A DNA stretch of 64,000 nt from contig NZ_JACXAE010000049.1 in the NCBI RefSeq assembly GCF_014698965.1, positions 1-64,000 of the forward strand, given 5' to 3'. The position numbers were made by a program, and so were the translations under genes. Source of the stretch: Iningainema tapete BLCC-T55. Lineage in GTDB: Bacteria; Cyanobacteriota; Cyanobacteriia; Cyanobacteriales; Nostocaceae. Shown piece by piece: positions 22,666 through 32,067 of the stretch. The notes beneath the pieces are model-generated. The model was not told where the DNA came from, made no database searches, and was given only the letters and a program-made list of their open reading frames with translations. How positions within the stretch are numbered: position 1 is the stretch's first letter; each line of letters opens with the position of its first letter.

Positions 22666-22912
22666 AGAAAATAATTGTGTAATTAATTCAGTAATTCTGT
22701 GTTACTGTGTTAGAGGATGTTTTAAAAGTCCCAGTGAGGTGATCCATTCCAAAAACGCCGCGTAAAATCCTAAACACCGCATGAAACCCTGATTATTGCG
22801 TTGACTAAACTCAATGCCCAAGGATAAACATGTCTGCAATTACTGACATTTTTGAGTGTTACGAGTTACAGTTCGATTCTAAGCAGGAGATTAATTGTAA
22901 GCAGAAGAACAT

Positions 22913-23320
22913 ATGATTATTAGTTGGATATATGTATTTTTAGCAGCTGTTTTGGAAGTAGCTGGTGCTACTTGCTTGAAATTATCAAAAGGCTTAACTG
23001 ACATGCTGCCTTCTATATTTGTATTCCTCTTCTATATTCTATCCTTTACCATTATTTCACTTGCTTTGAAAAAGCTCAACTTGAGTATGGTTTATGGAAT
23101 TTGGGCAGGGTTGGGAACAGTTGGAATAACAACTATAAGTTTTTTGTGGTTAGATGAGCCAGCAAGCTTGGCAAAGTTAGGAGGAATTTCTCTGATAGTA
23201 ATAGGAGTCATTGCATTAAAATTATCTAGTAAAAATGAGCTTGTAGAACAGGACGAGAATGAGCTTGTAGAACAGGACGAGAAAGATAGTGCATCTGTAA
23301 CATTAGTAGAAAAAGGTTAA
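22913..23320 (+). CDS. Small multidrug resistance (SMR) exporter subunit 1
   Basis: 135 residues with four hydrophobic helices. The conserved membrane glutamate sits in helix 1 (AAVLEVAGATCLKLSKG), followed by the SMR helix-3 pattern MVYGIWAGLGTVGITT. SMR proteins are proton-coupled antiporters of small cations such as quaternary amines and guanidinium. Compared with EmrE it carries an extra acidic C-terminal tail containing a direct repeat of NELVEQDE. The second SMR gene begins 8 bases after its stop, the usual layout for heterodimeric pairs such as EbrAB or YkkCD. Starts at ATG 22913. Confidence 0.9.
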   Translation: MIISWIYVFLAAVLEVAGATCLKLSKGLTDMLPSIFVFLFYILSFTIISLALKKLNLSMVYGIWAGLGTVGITTISFLWLDEPASLAKLGGISLIVIGVIALKLSSKNELVEQDENELVEQDEKDSASVTLVEKG

Positions 23321-23328
23321 TAGAGAAG

Positions 23329-23646
23329 ATGCTTGGCTGGTTTTACTTGTCATTATCAATAATCCTAGAATTAGCGGGTAGCACCTGTATGAAGCTATCA
23401 GAGGGTTTTACAAAAAAATTGCCTTCGGTTTTTGTATTTGTGTTTTACGGTACGTGTTTCTATTTTTTCTCACTTGCTCTGAAAACAATAGAATTGAGTG
23501 TAGCTTATGCAATTTGGGGAGGTGTGGGAACAGTAGCGGTATCAATTATAGGAGTTATAGCTTTGAAGGAGCCGATAGGTCTTATAAAAGCAGTGTCAAT
23601 TGGTATGATCGCAGTAGGCGTGATTATTTTGGAGTTAGTTCCTTAA
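23329..23646 (+). CDS. Small multidrug resistance (SMR) exporter subunit 2
   Basis: 105 residues, the standard SMR length, with four helices, the helix-1 glutamate (SIILELAGSTCMKLSEG) and VAYAIWGGVGTVAVS in helix 3. With the upstream subunit it probably forms an antiparallel heterodimer. Its stop codon lies within the 9-base target duplication of the following ISKra4 element, so that insertion landed exactly at the end of the gene and left it intact. The pair is about 2 kb from, and divergent to, the NRPS-PKS gene. Export of a cationic pyrrolidine product is possible but unproven. Confidence 0.9.
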   Translation: MLGWFYLSLSIILELAGSTCMKLSEGFTKKLPSVFVFVFYGTCFYFFSLALKTIELSVAYAIWGGVGTVAVSIIGVIALKEPIGLIKAVSIGMIAVGVIILELVP

Positions 23647-23650
23647 CTTC

Positions 23651-24840
23651 GGGAGCATCCCAGTTTTTATTCTTCCAAAAAAAGTAAATAAAGTTTGAGT
23701 TGGTAAGGGAGTAACCCACGTGACCGCGTCCATAGGAGCCGTTATGACTGAAGAAGAAAACCAACTTGTAATCGAACACGCTCGTGCGATCGCTAAAATA
23801 CTCTATAAAAATGCCCCAGTGGAGGAACTAACAAGTTTAGGGAAGATAGAAGAAGTAGTACGCAGTCAAATGCAAGAACATGTAATGCCTACTGTCGGGG
23901 TTTTTTTATCGAAAATGTCACAGGAGAAAGCACAGGACGCAAACGAGAAGTAAAAAGTATCATTGGGAGATTGCCCATAAAAAGTTCTCAAGCGCAAAAG
24001 CACCGAACTTAAACCCCATAGTCAATTAAGTCCATATCTAGAAGCATGTTGCTTGAGAGCAAGTGCTACGGTATCATACGAACGTGCGTGCCGTAGATGT
24101 AAAATATGCAACTGGAATAGAAGTCTCCAAAAGTGTACAACAGCGACTGGTACACCGTCAAAATTTTGAACTCCCGCAGGTGGAATCAACGGTTGAGGAA
24201 TTGAGTGTTGACGGGGGGAATATCCGGATCCGTACAGCAACTGGAAAACCATCTGAGTGGAAAGGCTATAAAGCTGTACGTTTACATGACTTGCCTGCAC
24301 TTGTCAGCGTCATTTCAACAAAATGATCTGCTGATTGATTGGGTGAACCACCAAGCTTTGGCTCCAATTCTCACGTGTATTGGGGATGGACATGATGGAG
24401 TTTGGAACATTGTTCGCGAATTTACCGACGTAATAGAGCGACGTGAAGTTCTTGACTGGTTCCATAGGCATGGAAAATCTCTATAAGGTTGGTGGTTCAA
24501 TTGCATTGGATAAACGCTGCCAAACAGCATCTCTGGCAAGGACGTGTTGATGAAGCGATCACGTGCTTCGCCGACTGTACACGTAAAGCTTGCACAGAAC
24601 TTCTGTACTTACCTTGAGAAACATCGACACCGTATTGTCAATTACCAGTATTATCAAGCTGAGCAAATTTGTTCTATTGGATCTGGCGCAATTGAATCTA
24701 CTGTCAAACAAATTGACCGTCGAACTCAAATTAGGAGCGCACAATGGAATGTTGAGAATGTTCCTCAGGTTATGGCTCCGAAGTTGTGCCTATCTTAATG
24801 GATTAATCTTTGCTCGCTAAATAAAAACTGGGATGCTCCC
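23651..24840. mobile_element. ISKra4-family insertion sequence with perfect ends and target duplication
   Basis: Perfect 20-base inverted repeats (23651-23670 and 24821-24840, starting GGGAGCATCC) are flanked by a perfect 9-base target duplication CTTAACTTC (23642-23650 and 24841-24849). The 1190-base element has therefore moved recently, yet its transposase is now out of frame in several places. Confidence 0.93.
23744..24820 (+). pseudogene. ISKra4-family transposase, multiple frameshifts
   Basis: A first frame from ATG 23744 to 23953 (TEEENQLVIEHARAIAKILYK ... MQEHVMPTVGVFLSKM) is the N-terminal part typical of this family. Later segments lie in different frames: SPYLEACCLRASATVSYERA, then DVKYATGIEVSKSVQQRLVHRQNFELP...VDGGNIRIRTATGKPSEWKGYKAV, DLLIDWVNHQALAPILTCIGDGHDGVWNIV, IVNYQYYQAEQICSIGSGAIES and the tail CAYLNGLIFAR. 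Each is a recognisable ISKra4 block, in order, so the gene is complete but shifted at least three times. Confidence 0.85.
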
Positions 24841-25054
24841 CTTAACTTCCTTTGATTATGAGAATTAAGTCGGTGGGCGGGAAGATTTATAACTATAGCA
24901 ATCCTAAATCATTAAGATGAAGAAAACTTCAAATTGCAATGGCAGACATTCCCGGCTCCTTAGTGGGTATCCCTGTATAATCATAGCTTATCTATTCTGC
25001 CCAGAAACTTAGCTTGTCCTGAGTTCAGGTTATAATTATCACTCTCGTGAATGT

Positions 25055-25291
25055 ATAACCACGTCCCGTCTTTGCGCCAGTTGCAATTGTGTGTACACAG
25101 TCTGCCAAGGGGGAAAGTCTCAAGGGCTAACTCGCCATCTCACTCCTTCTACTAGGATATAGAAGATGGCGTTCAAAACTTCCCACATATCGACTTCTCG
25201 CTTACGACCACCGGGTTTGGGTTCACCGAATCATGTCACTCAGAAATTCATATTGTGCACGGGTCAGGTTGCTGGGGTATGCTTTACTCAT
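25055..25291 (-). pseudogene. IS5-like transposase OrfA remnant
   Basis: From the ATG whose complement is at 25289-25291 the minus strand encodes MSKAYPSNLTRAQYEFLSDM, then after a small lesion KPGGRKREVDMWEVLNAIFYILVEGVRWRV and PWQTVYTQLQLAQRRD. This is the N-terminal half of an IS5/IS4-type transposase. Stops interrupt it and the catalytic half is missing. It lies antisense to the start of the neighbouring kinase fragment. Confidence 0.75.
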
Positions 25292-25330
25292 GTTCCTCTC
25301 TCGGTGCTGTCTATGATCTATACGAGCGCG

Positions 25331-25783
25331 TATACCGAGAGAGCTTTTTTACAAACTGATCGACTTTTCAAACACCCTCTTACCCAATCCAAAATCTGCA
25401 TTACCAAGCTCCTGCCTGGGAAAGAGCCAAAATCCAACATAGAAATGATGCTCGTTGCTGGTTCATCCGGTATTGGCAAAACAGCAGTGGTTAACGAAGT
25501 CCACAAACCAATTGTACGGCAACGAGGTTATTTTATCAAAGGTAAGTTCGATCAGTTCCAGCGCAATATTCCCTTCTTTGCCTTTGTACAAGCCTTTCGC
25601 TATTTAATCGGGCAACTGCTGAGTGAAACTGATGCTCAACTAAAACAATGGAAGTCCAAAATTCTGACTGCTTTGGGCGAGAATGCACAAGTAATTATAG
25701 AAGTAATACCCGAACTAGAACGTATTATTGGTAAGCAACCACCTGTGAGTGAACTTTCGGGCACAGCACTACAAAACCCAGGG
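25331..25783 (+). pseudogene. ATPase-domain fragment of a multidomain sensor kinase
   Basis: Open plus-strand frame matching the AAA/STAND-like ATPase domain of large cyanobacterial Ser/Thr-kinase/ATPase/histidine-kinase fusions. It shows MLVAGSSGIGKTAVVNEVHKPIVRQRGYFIKGKFDQFQRNIPF (Walker A GSSGIGKT) and VIIEVIPELERIIGKQPP. It has no proper beginning, since an IS5-like remnant precedes it. It ends abruptly in SGTALQNPG, where an ISAs1 end begins. Full-length relatives have well over 1000 residues, so this is a fragment. The histidine-kinase end of such a protein occurs at 32 kb. Confidence 0.78.
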
Positions 25784-26001
25784 TAAGAGCATCTCAAGTA
25801 GGCTTGACACAAGAGGTGAGAAGAATCTAATCTTAAATCAAGAAAACTTGAACTAAGAACTTGAATCATATAGTCATCATCCATAGCAGCCCGTTTACTT
25901 TTTTGTCGCAGACTACGTTTGTAAGTCTGTTCTCGGTTAAGTGTAGCGAACTGCAAACAAGAACGCTTCAAACCGCAAACAAGGCATTTTTGAAACCACA
26001 T
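25784..26001 (-). pseudogene. ISAs1-family transposase C-terminal remnant (copy 1)
   Basis: The minus strand encodes LNREQTYKRSLRQKSKRAAMDDDYMIQVLSSSFLDL, the C-terminus of ISAs1-type transposases, and ends at the terminal sequence GGGTAAGAGCATCTCAA. The same terminus occurs at 31453. The upstream part of the transposase is replaced by unrelated sequence. Confidence 0.75.
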
Positions 26002-26160
26002 TAACTGCTAAATAATCGACACGTTGCGACTGCAAGGCTTTTAGCCGCCAAAAAGTCACCTTGACAGGGCTAACGGGTCGTACTAATGTATAAAGTATAA
26101 GATTTTCAAGATGCTTTTGGTTTTGGCAAATGGAAAAATTTACACAGATGTAGTAGTATT

Positions 26161-26568
26161 AATGGTCAGGACTTTCCTAAAATTAGTTTGAAAACAGGTG
26201 AATTACAGCGCTGGCGGTTTATTTATGGAGGTGTACGCGAATCATTAAATGCTCGTTTGAGAGATGCTGATGGAAATTACAATTCTGATAAACTACCTGA
26301 GTTGTATGAAATTGCAGTCGATGGTTTGTCTTTGAGTGAAGATGCTCTCCATCTGAAACCTAAGGCAGCAATTGAATTTGAGCCAGGATAAAGAAGGGAT
26401 GTATTAGTGATGGCTAAAACCCCAGGAACTTACTATTTAATGGAAAACCCTGTATCTCCCAATAAGACGCTGGGTGATGAACCCGAGAACGAAGAACCGA
26501 AATATCTAGCTGAGGTCGAGGTAGTACCGGGTGAGCAAAATAAGCCTGTGTCCGCCAATGGATGTTAA
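26161..26568 (+). pseudogene. Multicopper oxidase fragment with an internal stop
   Basis: The frame reads NGQDFPKISLKTGELQRWRFIYGGVRESLNARLRDADG, then LYEIAVDGLSL and IEFEPG, a TAA where a Tyr codon is expected, then RRDVLVMAKTPGTYYLMENP and LAEVEVVPGEQ. These are consecutive blocks of the second cupredoxin domain of a bacterial multicopper oxidase. The copper-ligand ends are missing on both sides, so this is a relic of roughly one quarter of the gene. Confidence 0.7.
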
Positions 26569-26730
26569 ACTGCTAGATAAATATTTGTCTTGATTCATCC
26601 ACAGCGGTTTTCTGGAGCCGCCGAAATTTTGATCCCACATTCCGCACCTTGGACTGTCACATCCAGTTCCGCAATGATTCATACCGCCATTATGCAACGC
26701 CTACTTAGCTAATCTACATTAAGGGTATCA

Positions 26731-27501
26731 ATGATACATACAATATTAATGCAATTAATAGGATGGTCTGTAGTTTTTCTTACAGTTTCAGTATTCTGGC
26801 TTTGGGAAATTCGCTCTCCTTTACATCAGATTAAATACAAAGCTAAATTCCTTAAGGAATTGGGAGCGATAGGAATAACAATCGTCTTTACTATTATTTA
26901 TGCATACGTTTCTGTAGTAATTATGAAACTATTGACTTCTCTATTTATTGGAGAGTCTGCAGTTTTTGCAGGAGTAATGTCTGTACCTCTGTGGCTAAGG
27001 CTTATCACCGCGTATATATTGCAGGACTTTAGCTACTATCTGTTACACAGGACGATGCATATTAATCCGTTTGTCTGGTTGACCCACAAATGGCATCATT
27101 CAACAAAGCAATTATGGTGGCTGAGTGGACCAAAAGAAAGCTTTACTGGCGGACTTTTATACTATTTTACATTTTTTTGGTTTCCACTGCTGGACATTCC
27201 CTCAGAAGTCATGGCTGTAGTGACAGTGCATCAGGTGGTTCATAATATTTGGGCACACCTCAATGTAAAATGGGACTCCTGGTTAGGAATATTGGAATGG
27301 ATTTATGTCACGCCCCGTGTTCACACTTTGCATCATTTTGATACAAAGGGAAGAAATTTGAGCTTTATGTTTACTTTCATTGACCGATTATTTGGAACCT
27401 ACGTGTCTCCAGAAAACTTTGATCTAAAAAAACATGAAAATAGATTGGATGATGAATTAGATGATGAATCAGTAACGGTAAAGACAATTGTGGGTGTTTA
27501 A
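26731..27501 (+). CDS. Sterol desaturase / fatty acid hydroxylase superfamily di-iron membrane protein
   Basis: A 256-residue membrane protein with an N-terminal helix, further hydrophobic helices and the histidine clusters of the superfamily: HRTMH (HxxxH), HKWHH (HxxHH) and HTLHH (HxxHH), plus HQVVHNIWAH. These bind a di-iron centre that hydroxylates or desaturates lipids, sterols or carotenoids. All motifs are intact, unlike the broken genes around it, so it is probably functional cargo among the insertion sequences. ATG 26731, with an AAGGG ribosome site just upstream. The substrate cannot be read from the sequence. Confidence 0.88.
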   Translation: MIHTILMQLIGWSVVFLTVSVFWLWEIRSPLHQIKYKAKFLKELGAIGITIVFTIIYAYVSVVIMKLLTSLFIGESAVFAGVMSVPLWLRLITAYILQDFSYYLLHRTMHINPFVWLTHKWHHSTKQLWWLSGPKESFTGGLLYYFTFFWFPLLDIPSEVMAVVTVHQVVHNIWAHLNVKWDSWLGILEWIYVTPRVHTLHHFDTKGRNLSFMFTFIDRLFGTYVSPENFDLKKHENRLDDELDDESVTVKTIVGV

Positions 27502-27544
27502 TGGAGCTTAGGCTACCGCATATATCGTCAGAGGGAAATCGATT

Positions 27545-29214
27545 GGGTGCGGCTCTTTTAGAACGACGGATTAAGCAGCTAATAACCTCTGTGGATCTTG
27601 AAACTTACTGACATGATTACGCTTGAACTCCTGCAATTTATGAAAGTGCCAATACTCGGAGAAGTCGCCACTGGCTCTGAGGGTACGAATTTGGAGCACA
27701 GCTTCAGCTCGGTCAATTCGCCAGCGTGTCCCAGTAATATCCATGCGGTCACAGATCAAACGACGACAGGCTCCTTCAATGACTCCCGTGGAATCGGATA
27801 GCCTTGAGCAAGGTAATGGTCATCGTGGAGATAAGAGCTATATTTCAACAGATAGTTGGCACATTTATCAGCATTTTCACGCTCTTTGGTAGAGAGGTTT
27901 TGTAAGGTAGCACTGCGTCGGATGCCTGCAGCAACATCACTAGCTTTGCCTTGCAAGAGGCGCGATCGCCCGCTCCTTGACCCAAGTTTCTGCGGCATCA
28001 CTACCAGGAGAGAGGAAGCAAAAACCAGCTTTCCAGAGATATTCCAACACATGAATGAAGTCAAGCACAATCGTCACCTCCACGTTGAATTGTCGAGCTG
28101 CAGCTTTGATGTAGTCCAACTGACGTTCCTCGCCATCAACCAGCACTACCCACTCCCGCAAATGCTCTGGATCTCGGTGGGATGCTTCTTCAAAGGCACT
28201 GGTAATTACTGTCTGAGCATCCTGCCGCACACTAGCCCAAACCCGCTTGTTGATCATAGCAGGACGCTCAGTCGGCTCTGTGTGGTCGCCAATGATATCT
28301 TCTGCTTCTCGCTCAAAGCGGGGGGTACTATACACGGATGCTACCGTCGCCATTCGCTTTCGTTGCCGTTTCTCCCCTGGACTTAAGCGGGTCTTACTCC
28401 CTTTGGCAGACTGCGCTGCTTTGGCTGTTGCCTCGCGCAAATCCTGCTGATGCATGACAATCCCTTTGCCATCGGTGGTGAGCACCAACAAATCCTGACT
28501 CGATTCGCCACCCTCAAGCTGCCGTTGGGCGTAGAAGTCAGCAAAATCCTGGGCAACTTTCACCGTCAGTTCTTCGCATTGCCGTTTCCCCACCTGCGCA
28601 CCTGTGGTTTCCCTGATTGTCGTGCTCGTTTCTGTAAATGATACCTTCGCGGCTTCAACTGCTACCAGCCGTCGCACTCCATCTGAATATTGATCCACTG
28701 CCTGGTTCAACTTGCCGTCTTTTGAATAGAGCGCACTCACCCCCAACTGTTTGGTACTATACCCTAACCGAGTCACTACCACTTAAACAAACAGCGTTTC
28801 TAACGAGCGTTGACATTTCTGGCGACGATGCGGACGCTTTTGTCCATCTGTACCCAGCACATCCGTCTGCGCTACTTCGTTGACCGCTCGTAAATCTAGA
28901 TGTCCTTGCAACAATCTTCGAGAGCAGTTCTGTTCCAACATTTTGCACAAACGCTTCTACTTCTCCATGTTCCATACTCTGGCATTCCAACGAGCGACCA
29001 GGTCTTCAACACACTTTCGTACTGTTGGTTGGCACTCTCAAACACATCTTTTTCAATTACATTTGTCGGCGGAGTAGTCATAGCATTTACGAGGTTTCAC
29101 TGACTTATCTCCAAGCCTATTCATCAACCCCTTCTTTTTGCTGCTACACAACAGAAATATTTACCAAATGCCTCTAATCTCGTTACAAATTGTTACCTCA
29201 AAAGAGCCGCACCC
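27545..29214. mobile_element. Second ISKra4-family element with 9-bp target duplication
   Basis: Short inverted ends GGGTGCGGCTCTTTT at 27545 and its complement ending at 29214 are flanked by a perfect 9-base duplication AAATCGATT (27536-27544 and 29215-29223). Length is 1670 bases. Joining the flanks gives continuous sequence, which places the insertion in front of the group II intron remnant. Confidence 0.9.
27571..29081 (-). pseudogene. ISKra4-type transposase (second subgroup), frameshifted
   Basis: The N-terminus from ATG 29081 reads TPPTNVIEKDVFESANQQYESVLKTWSL. The next block is in another frame (MEHGEVEAFVQNVGTELLSKIVARTS). The long central block (27940-28782) holds VSFTETSTTIRETTGAQVGKRQCEELT, DLLVLTTDGKGIVMHQQDLREATAKAA, TRLSPGEKRQRKRMATVASVY and VVLVDGEERQLDYIKAAA. 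The C-terminus then continues in further frames (LSTKERENADKCANYLLKYSSYL; DRMDITGTRWRIDRAEAVLQIRTLRASGDFSEYWHFH). This is a complete but multiply shifted transposase, a different subgroup from the element at 23.7 kb. Confidence 0.85.
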
Positions 29215-29276
29215 AAATCGATTGGTTAGCTCAAAGTAGTTGACTTCAGTTCCTTGATACTTGTCCACGGGAGCTT

Positions 29277-29350
29277 GAGCCGGATGATGGGATAACTGTC
29301 AAGTCCGGTTCTTAGGGGACTGCGGGGTGGTGACACCCCAATGTTACCCG
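29277..29350 (+). ncRNA. Group II intron 3' end (domains V and VI), orphan
   Basis: GAGCCGGA ... TCCGGTTC (29277-29311) can pair as the domain V hairpin of bacterial group II introns. A following GC-rich hairpin (GCGGGGTG GTGA CACCCC) and a terminal TACCCGAC fit domain VI and the 3' splice boundary. No reverse transcriptase/maturase is found nearby, so this is a relic. The call rests on motif resemblance only. Confidence 0.5.
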
Positions 29351-29939
29351 ACCCCGGAAAAACGATGTATTGGATACGCCTGAGGAGCAACGCGAAAAAG
29401 TGAACACAAATAAAAAAGGGCGATCGCTTCCCGGACGAATTCAGTAACATAATAATATTTTGAACATGTGATTACCGTGAAAACACTACAGCAGTTCTAG
29501 GTGAGTGCATCTAAAAAGTCTTCTGGATAAGAATTTGACCTTTGACAAGTATAAATGGTCAGCAGAAAATGCCCTGTTGACGGGTGTTGATTAAGACAAA
29601 TTTTCTACAGAAACGGCGGTAGTGGTAAAATTTTTAGCTAGCCGTGGCTGGAAAAATGAAACAAGTCAACATAGAATTGCAGAAATTATTCCAATTAAGA
29701 GCAGTCCATTGACACGCCCGCGTGCAACATAATTTCTGCATGATTTCGTAACCAGAACTTACTAGGGCAAACGCATTTAAATTTTGTTAATATATATTGA
29801 CACCAAAAAGGATATATGTATACACAATAAATAAGTTATTTGGGACAATTAAGCAGTAAAACGATTATGCATATGATTAATAAAAGTTGATTGTATCGGC
29901 TCAATAATCTGGGGGAGGCAGTGACTCGGTTTACCAAGA
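29351..29939. other. Intergenic stretch with one short coding relic
   Basis: No gene of normal size. An uninterrupted plus-strand frame ending at TAA 29732 (KFSTETAVVVKFLASRGWKN ... TRPRAT) could be a C-terminal relic of an unknown protein. Otherwise AT-rich, with nothing recognisable. Confidence 0.4.
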
Positions 29940-31450
29940 CCAACCTAGAGGATTAAGAGTAGCTGTGTAGTGAATCGTAGTAGCTAGGGACTCAATATTT
30001 CTAGATTGAGTGATGCGCAGATCGCACATACTCGAAAAAACTAATCCCCAACTTACGAGTCGTAGCAACAAGGGACATAAAAGTATCCCAAGCCTTGGTT
30101 CCATCTGAGGTTTGAGTGCCATAGCTAATACAGGTGCTGCACCATTGTCCTGGCTCCGAGTTCAGCAGGATTATTATGTAATGGAAGTTCGGGATGCTCC
30201 AAGACTAATAGCAACTCCTCCATTTTTGCTGCTGTTAATCGTTTTCGTTTATCCAACTCCTCATAACCACTTTTAGTGACGAAAATGTCCCAAAACTCAG
30301 ACCGCAGTTTCTGTGCGGCTTCATCGCTTGGGGCGTCTCTATAAGCCAGTAAGAAAGCGGTAGTAATCCCAGCTATGTCTTAAGAAACTGATCTAAAAGC
30401 TTTTGATGATAAGCCACCACAGGACTCAACTTTTTGTAGTGTCGCCCAACATGATCCCAACACAAAGCCAATTCAGTCGTCAGTAATTTGAATTGAGGAG
30501 CATCATCACACACAAGAGCTTGCACCACTGGCCAATCGGTTTGATGATGGTAAAAAGCAATTGCTGCTGCTGACAAGATACGGGTACGTTGTTGAGAACC
30601 GAGGTTGGGTAGATGGTGATCGAGTAGAGTATTAAACTCTAATTCACTGATTGCAGTTTCTTGAGGTAATAGTTTCAAAGACTTCTGAATTTTCTGGGGA
30701 ATTTGGAAACACTCCAGTAAGTCATATGTGAGTGGATTGAGAAGAAACTCAAGTTCTGGCTCATTTTGTAATCCTTTGAGAACAGTCAACCTGTCTTTCT
30801 TCTCAGTCGTGAAGTACACCGTATAAATCGGGTTGCACACTATATTAGTGGTGTAGTTGACCCCAGCAACACGGGCACTTGTTTGGTCAAAGTGCTGCCA
30901 GGGGCTACTGGCAAGTCCTGCTTCGTAAATTTCACTTTTCTCCGTGTGAAAATCTTCATGGTTTTTAATCAACAAGTTGGATAAATAACCTGCCGACATG
31001 GAAATACCAATATCACCCAGAAATTCTAGTAATTTGCCGCATCGTCATGTTGCTGCCATAGTATAGGCTGATGACCAAAGCTTTTATTCCCGGACCAAAT
31101 TCCCCCTCGTACCCAAATGGTAGTTCTGCCAAGTAAGTTTTTCCTTATGTGGGTGAGTAGTATTTCTCCTTGCGGAATAAAACGTTGTCGGTACTGAGTT
31201 TGATGTCTTGAACTACAACTTCTTCTCTTCGAGACGCTTCGCGAACGTAACCTTTGAACTGTGCATCAACTGGTAGTTTTTCTTGGGGATATTTGATAAT
31301 TTCCTGGCGGTCTATTTTAATGCTTTCGTTTTTCTTGGCTTTCTCATGATTTTTTGGAGTTTTTCGTTCTTTCTCCGAGGAGTGATTGTTTTTATTCTCT
31401 CTGGGCTGCTGGGGTTTGATTTCTGGTTTCCCTTGTTCCCCTTTGAGACG
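29940..31450 (-). pseudogene. IS66-like transposase, frameshifted and N-terminally truncated
   Basis: Reading from 31450 down: LRLKGEQGKPEIKPQQPRENKNN, then DRQEIIKYPQEKLPVDAQFKGYVRE and VVVQDIKLSTDNVLFRKEKYYSPT, a stop, and YLAELPFGYEGEFGPGIKALVISLYYGSNMT. A frame change leads to the 208-residue block 30373-30999 (MSAGYLSNLLIKNHEDFHTEKSEIYEAGL ... VCDDAPQFKLLTTELALCWDHVGRHYKKLSPVVAYHQ). Another frame carries APSDEAAQKLRSEFW and LEHPELPLHNNPAELGARTMVQ, and the tail SDGTKAWDTFMSLVATTRKLGISFFEY. This is the order of an IS66-type transposase. The extreme N-terminus is cut by an ISAs1 end at 31453. Confidence 0.83.
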
Positions 31451-31452
31451 CA

Positions 31453-31920
31453 GGGTAAGAGCATCTCAATTAGGCTTGACATAAGGAATCAGAAGAATCT
31501 ATTGTCAGATCAATGAAACTTGAACTGAGAACTTGAATCATATAATCATCATCCATAGCTGCCCGTTTACTTTTTTGTCGCAGACTACGTTTGTAGGTCT
31601 GTTCTCGGTTAAGGGTATTGAGAGCGAAGCGTCGAAGGAGTGCAAAATTACGATAGCGTAGCGTTAGCGAGTCTTCGAGCGTCGGACTATGTTCGGAGCG
31701 AATGCGACAAGCATCTTCATTAAAAGTGACGTCTTGAGTCCAATGAGCTTCGTTTTCAATGCTCCAATGTTTTCTGATCGCCCGACCTAAAAGTTGAGCA
31801 TCACGCTCGTAAAGAAGTTAAATAAAACTGAACTTCACGGGTAGTTTTATTCGGTGAGATGACGCACACGGACCTCTGTTGAATAGCTGCGATTTCTGCT
31901 ACAACTGTTGGTTTTTTCAC
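31453..31920 (-). pseudogene. ISAs1-family transposase remnant (copy 2)
   Basis: The minus strand carries EVQFYLTSL, a lesion, then RDAQLLGRAIRKHWSIENEAHWTQDVTFNEDACRIRSEHSPT, a stretch derived from GC-rich palindromic repeat DNA, then RRFALNTLNREQTYKRSLRQKSKRAAMDDDYMIQVL. It ends at GGGTAAGAGCATCTCAA, the same terminus as copy 1. The end abuts the IS66-like gene directly, so ISAs1 inserted into that transposase. The other end runs into the beginning of the histidine-kinase fragment. Confidence 0.8.
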
Positions 31921-32067
31921 AGTGGAAGCACTTTTTTTCCCATTCTCAGATTTAATTTCAAAGCCCTGAGACATATTCCTGGAGATTTTGAATTACGGTA
32001 TTGTTGTCATCCCTCTGATCTTACTCAGCCGTCAAGTACATTTCATCTAAATTTACTTATCCCTACA

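Noticed and set aside
27856-28450. Long plus-strand frames within the second ISKra4 element
   Set aside because: They are antisense to well-recognised transposase blocks and resemble no protein.
29931-30122. 63-codon minus-strand frame as a separate gene
   Set aside because: In the neighbouring frame the same bases encode the C-terminus of the IS66-like transposase (WDTFMSLVATTRKLG), so it is part of that pseudogene.
31879-32067. N-terminal part of the histidine-kinase frame (MNSCDFCYNCW...)
   Set aside because: It starts at TTG, is partly antisense to the ISAs1 remnant and lacks any known domain. The kinase similarity begins after ATG 32068.
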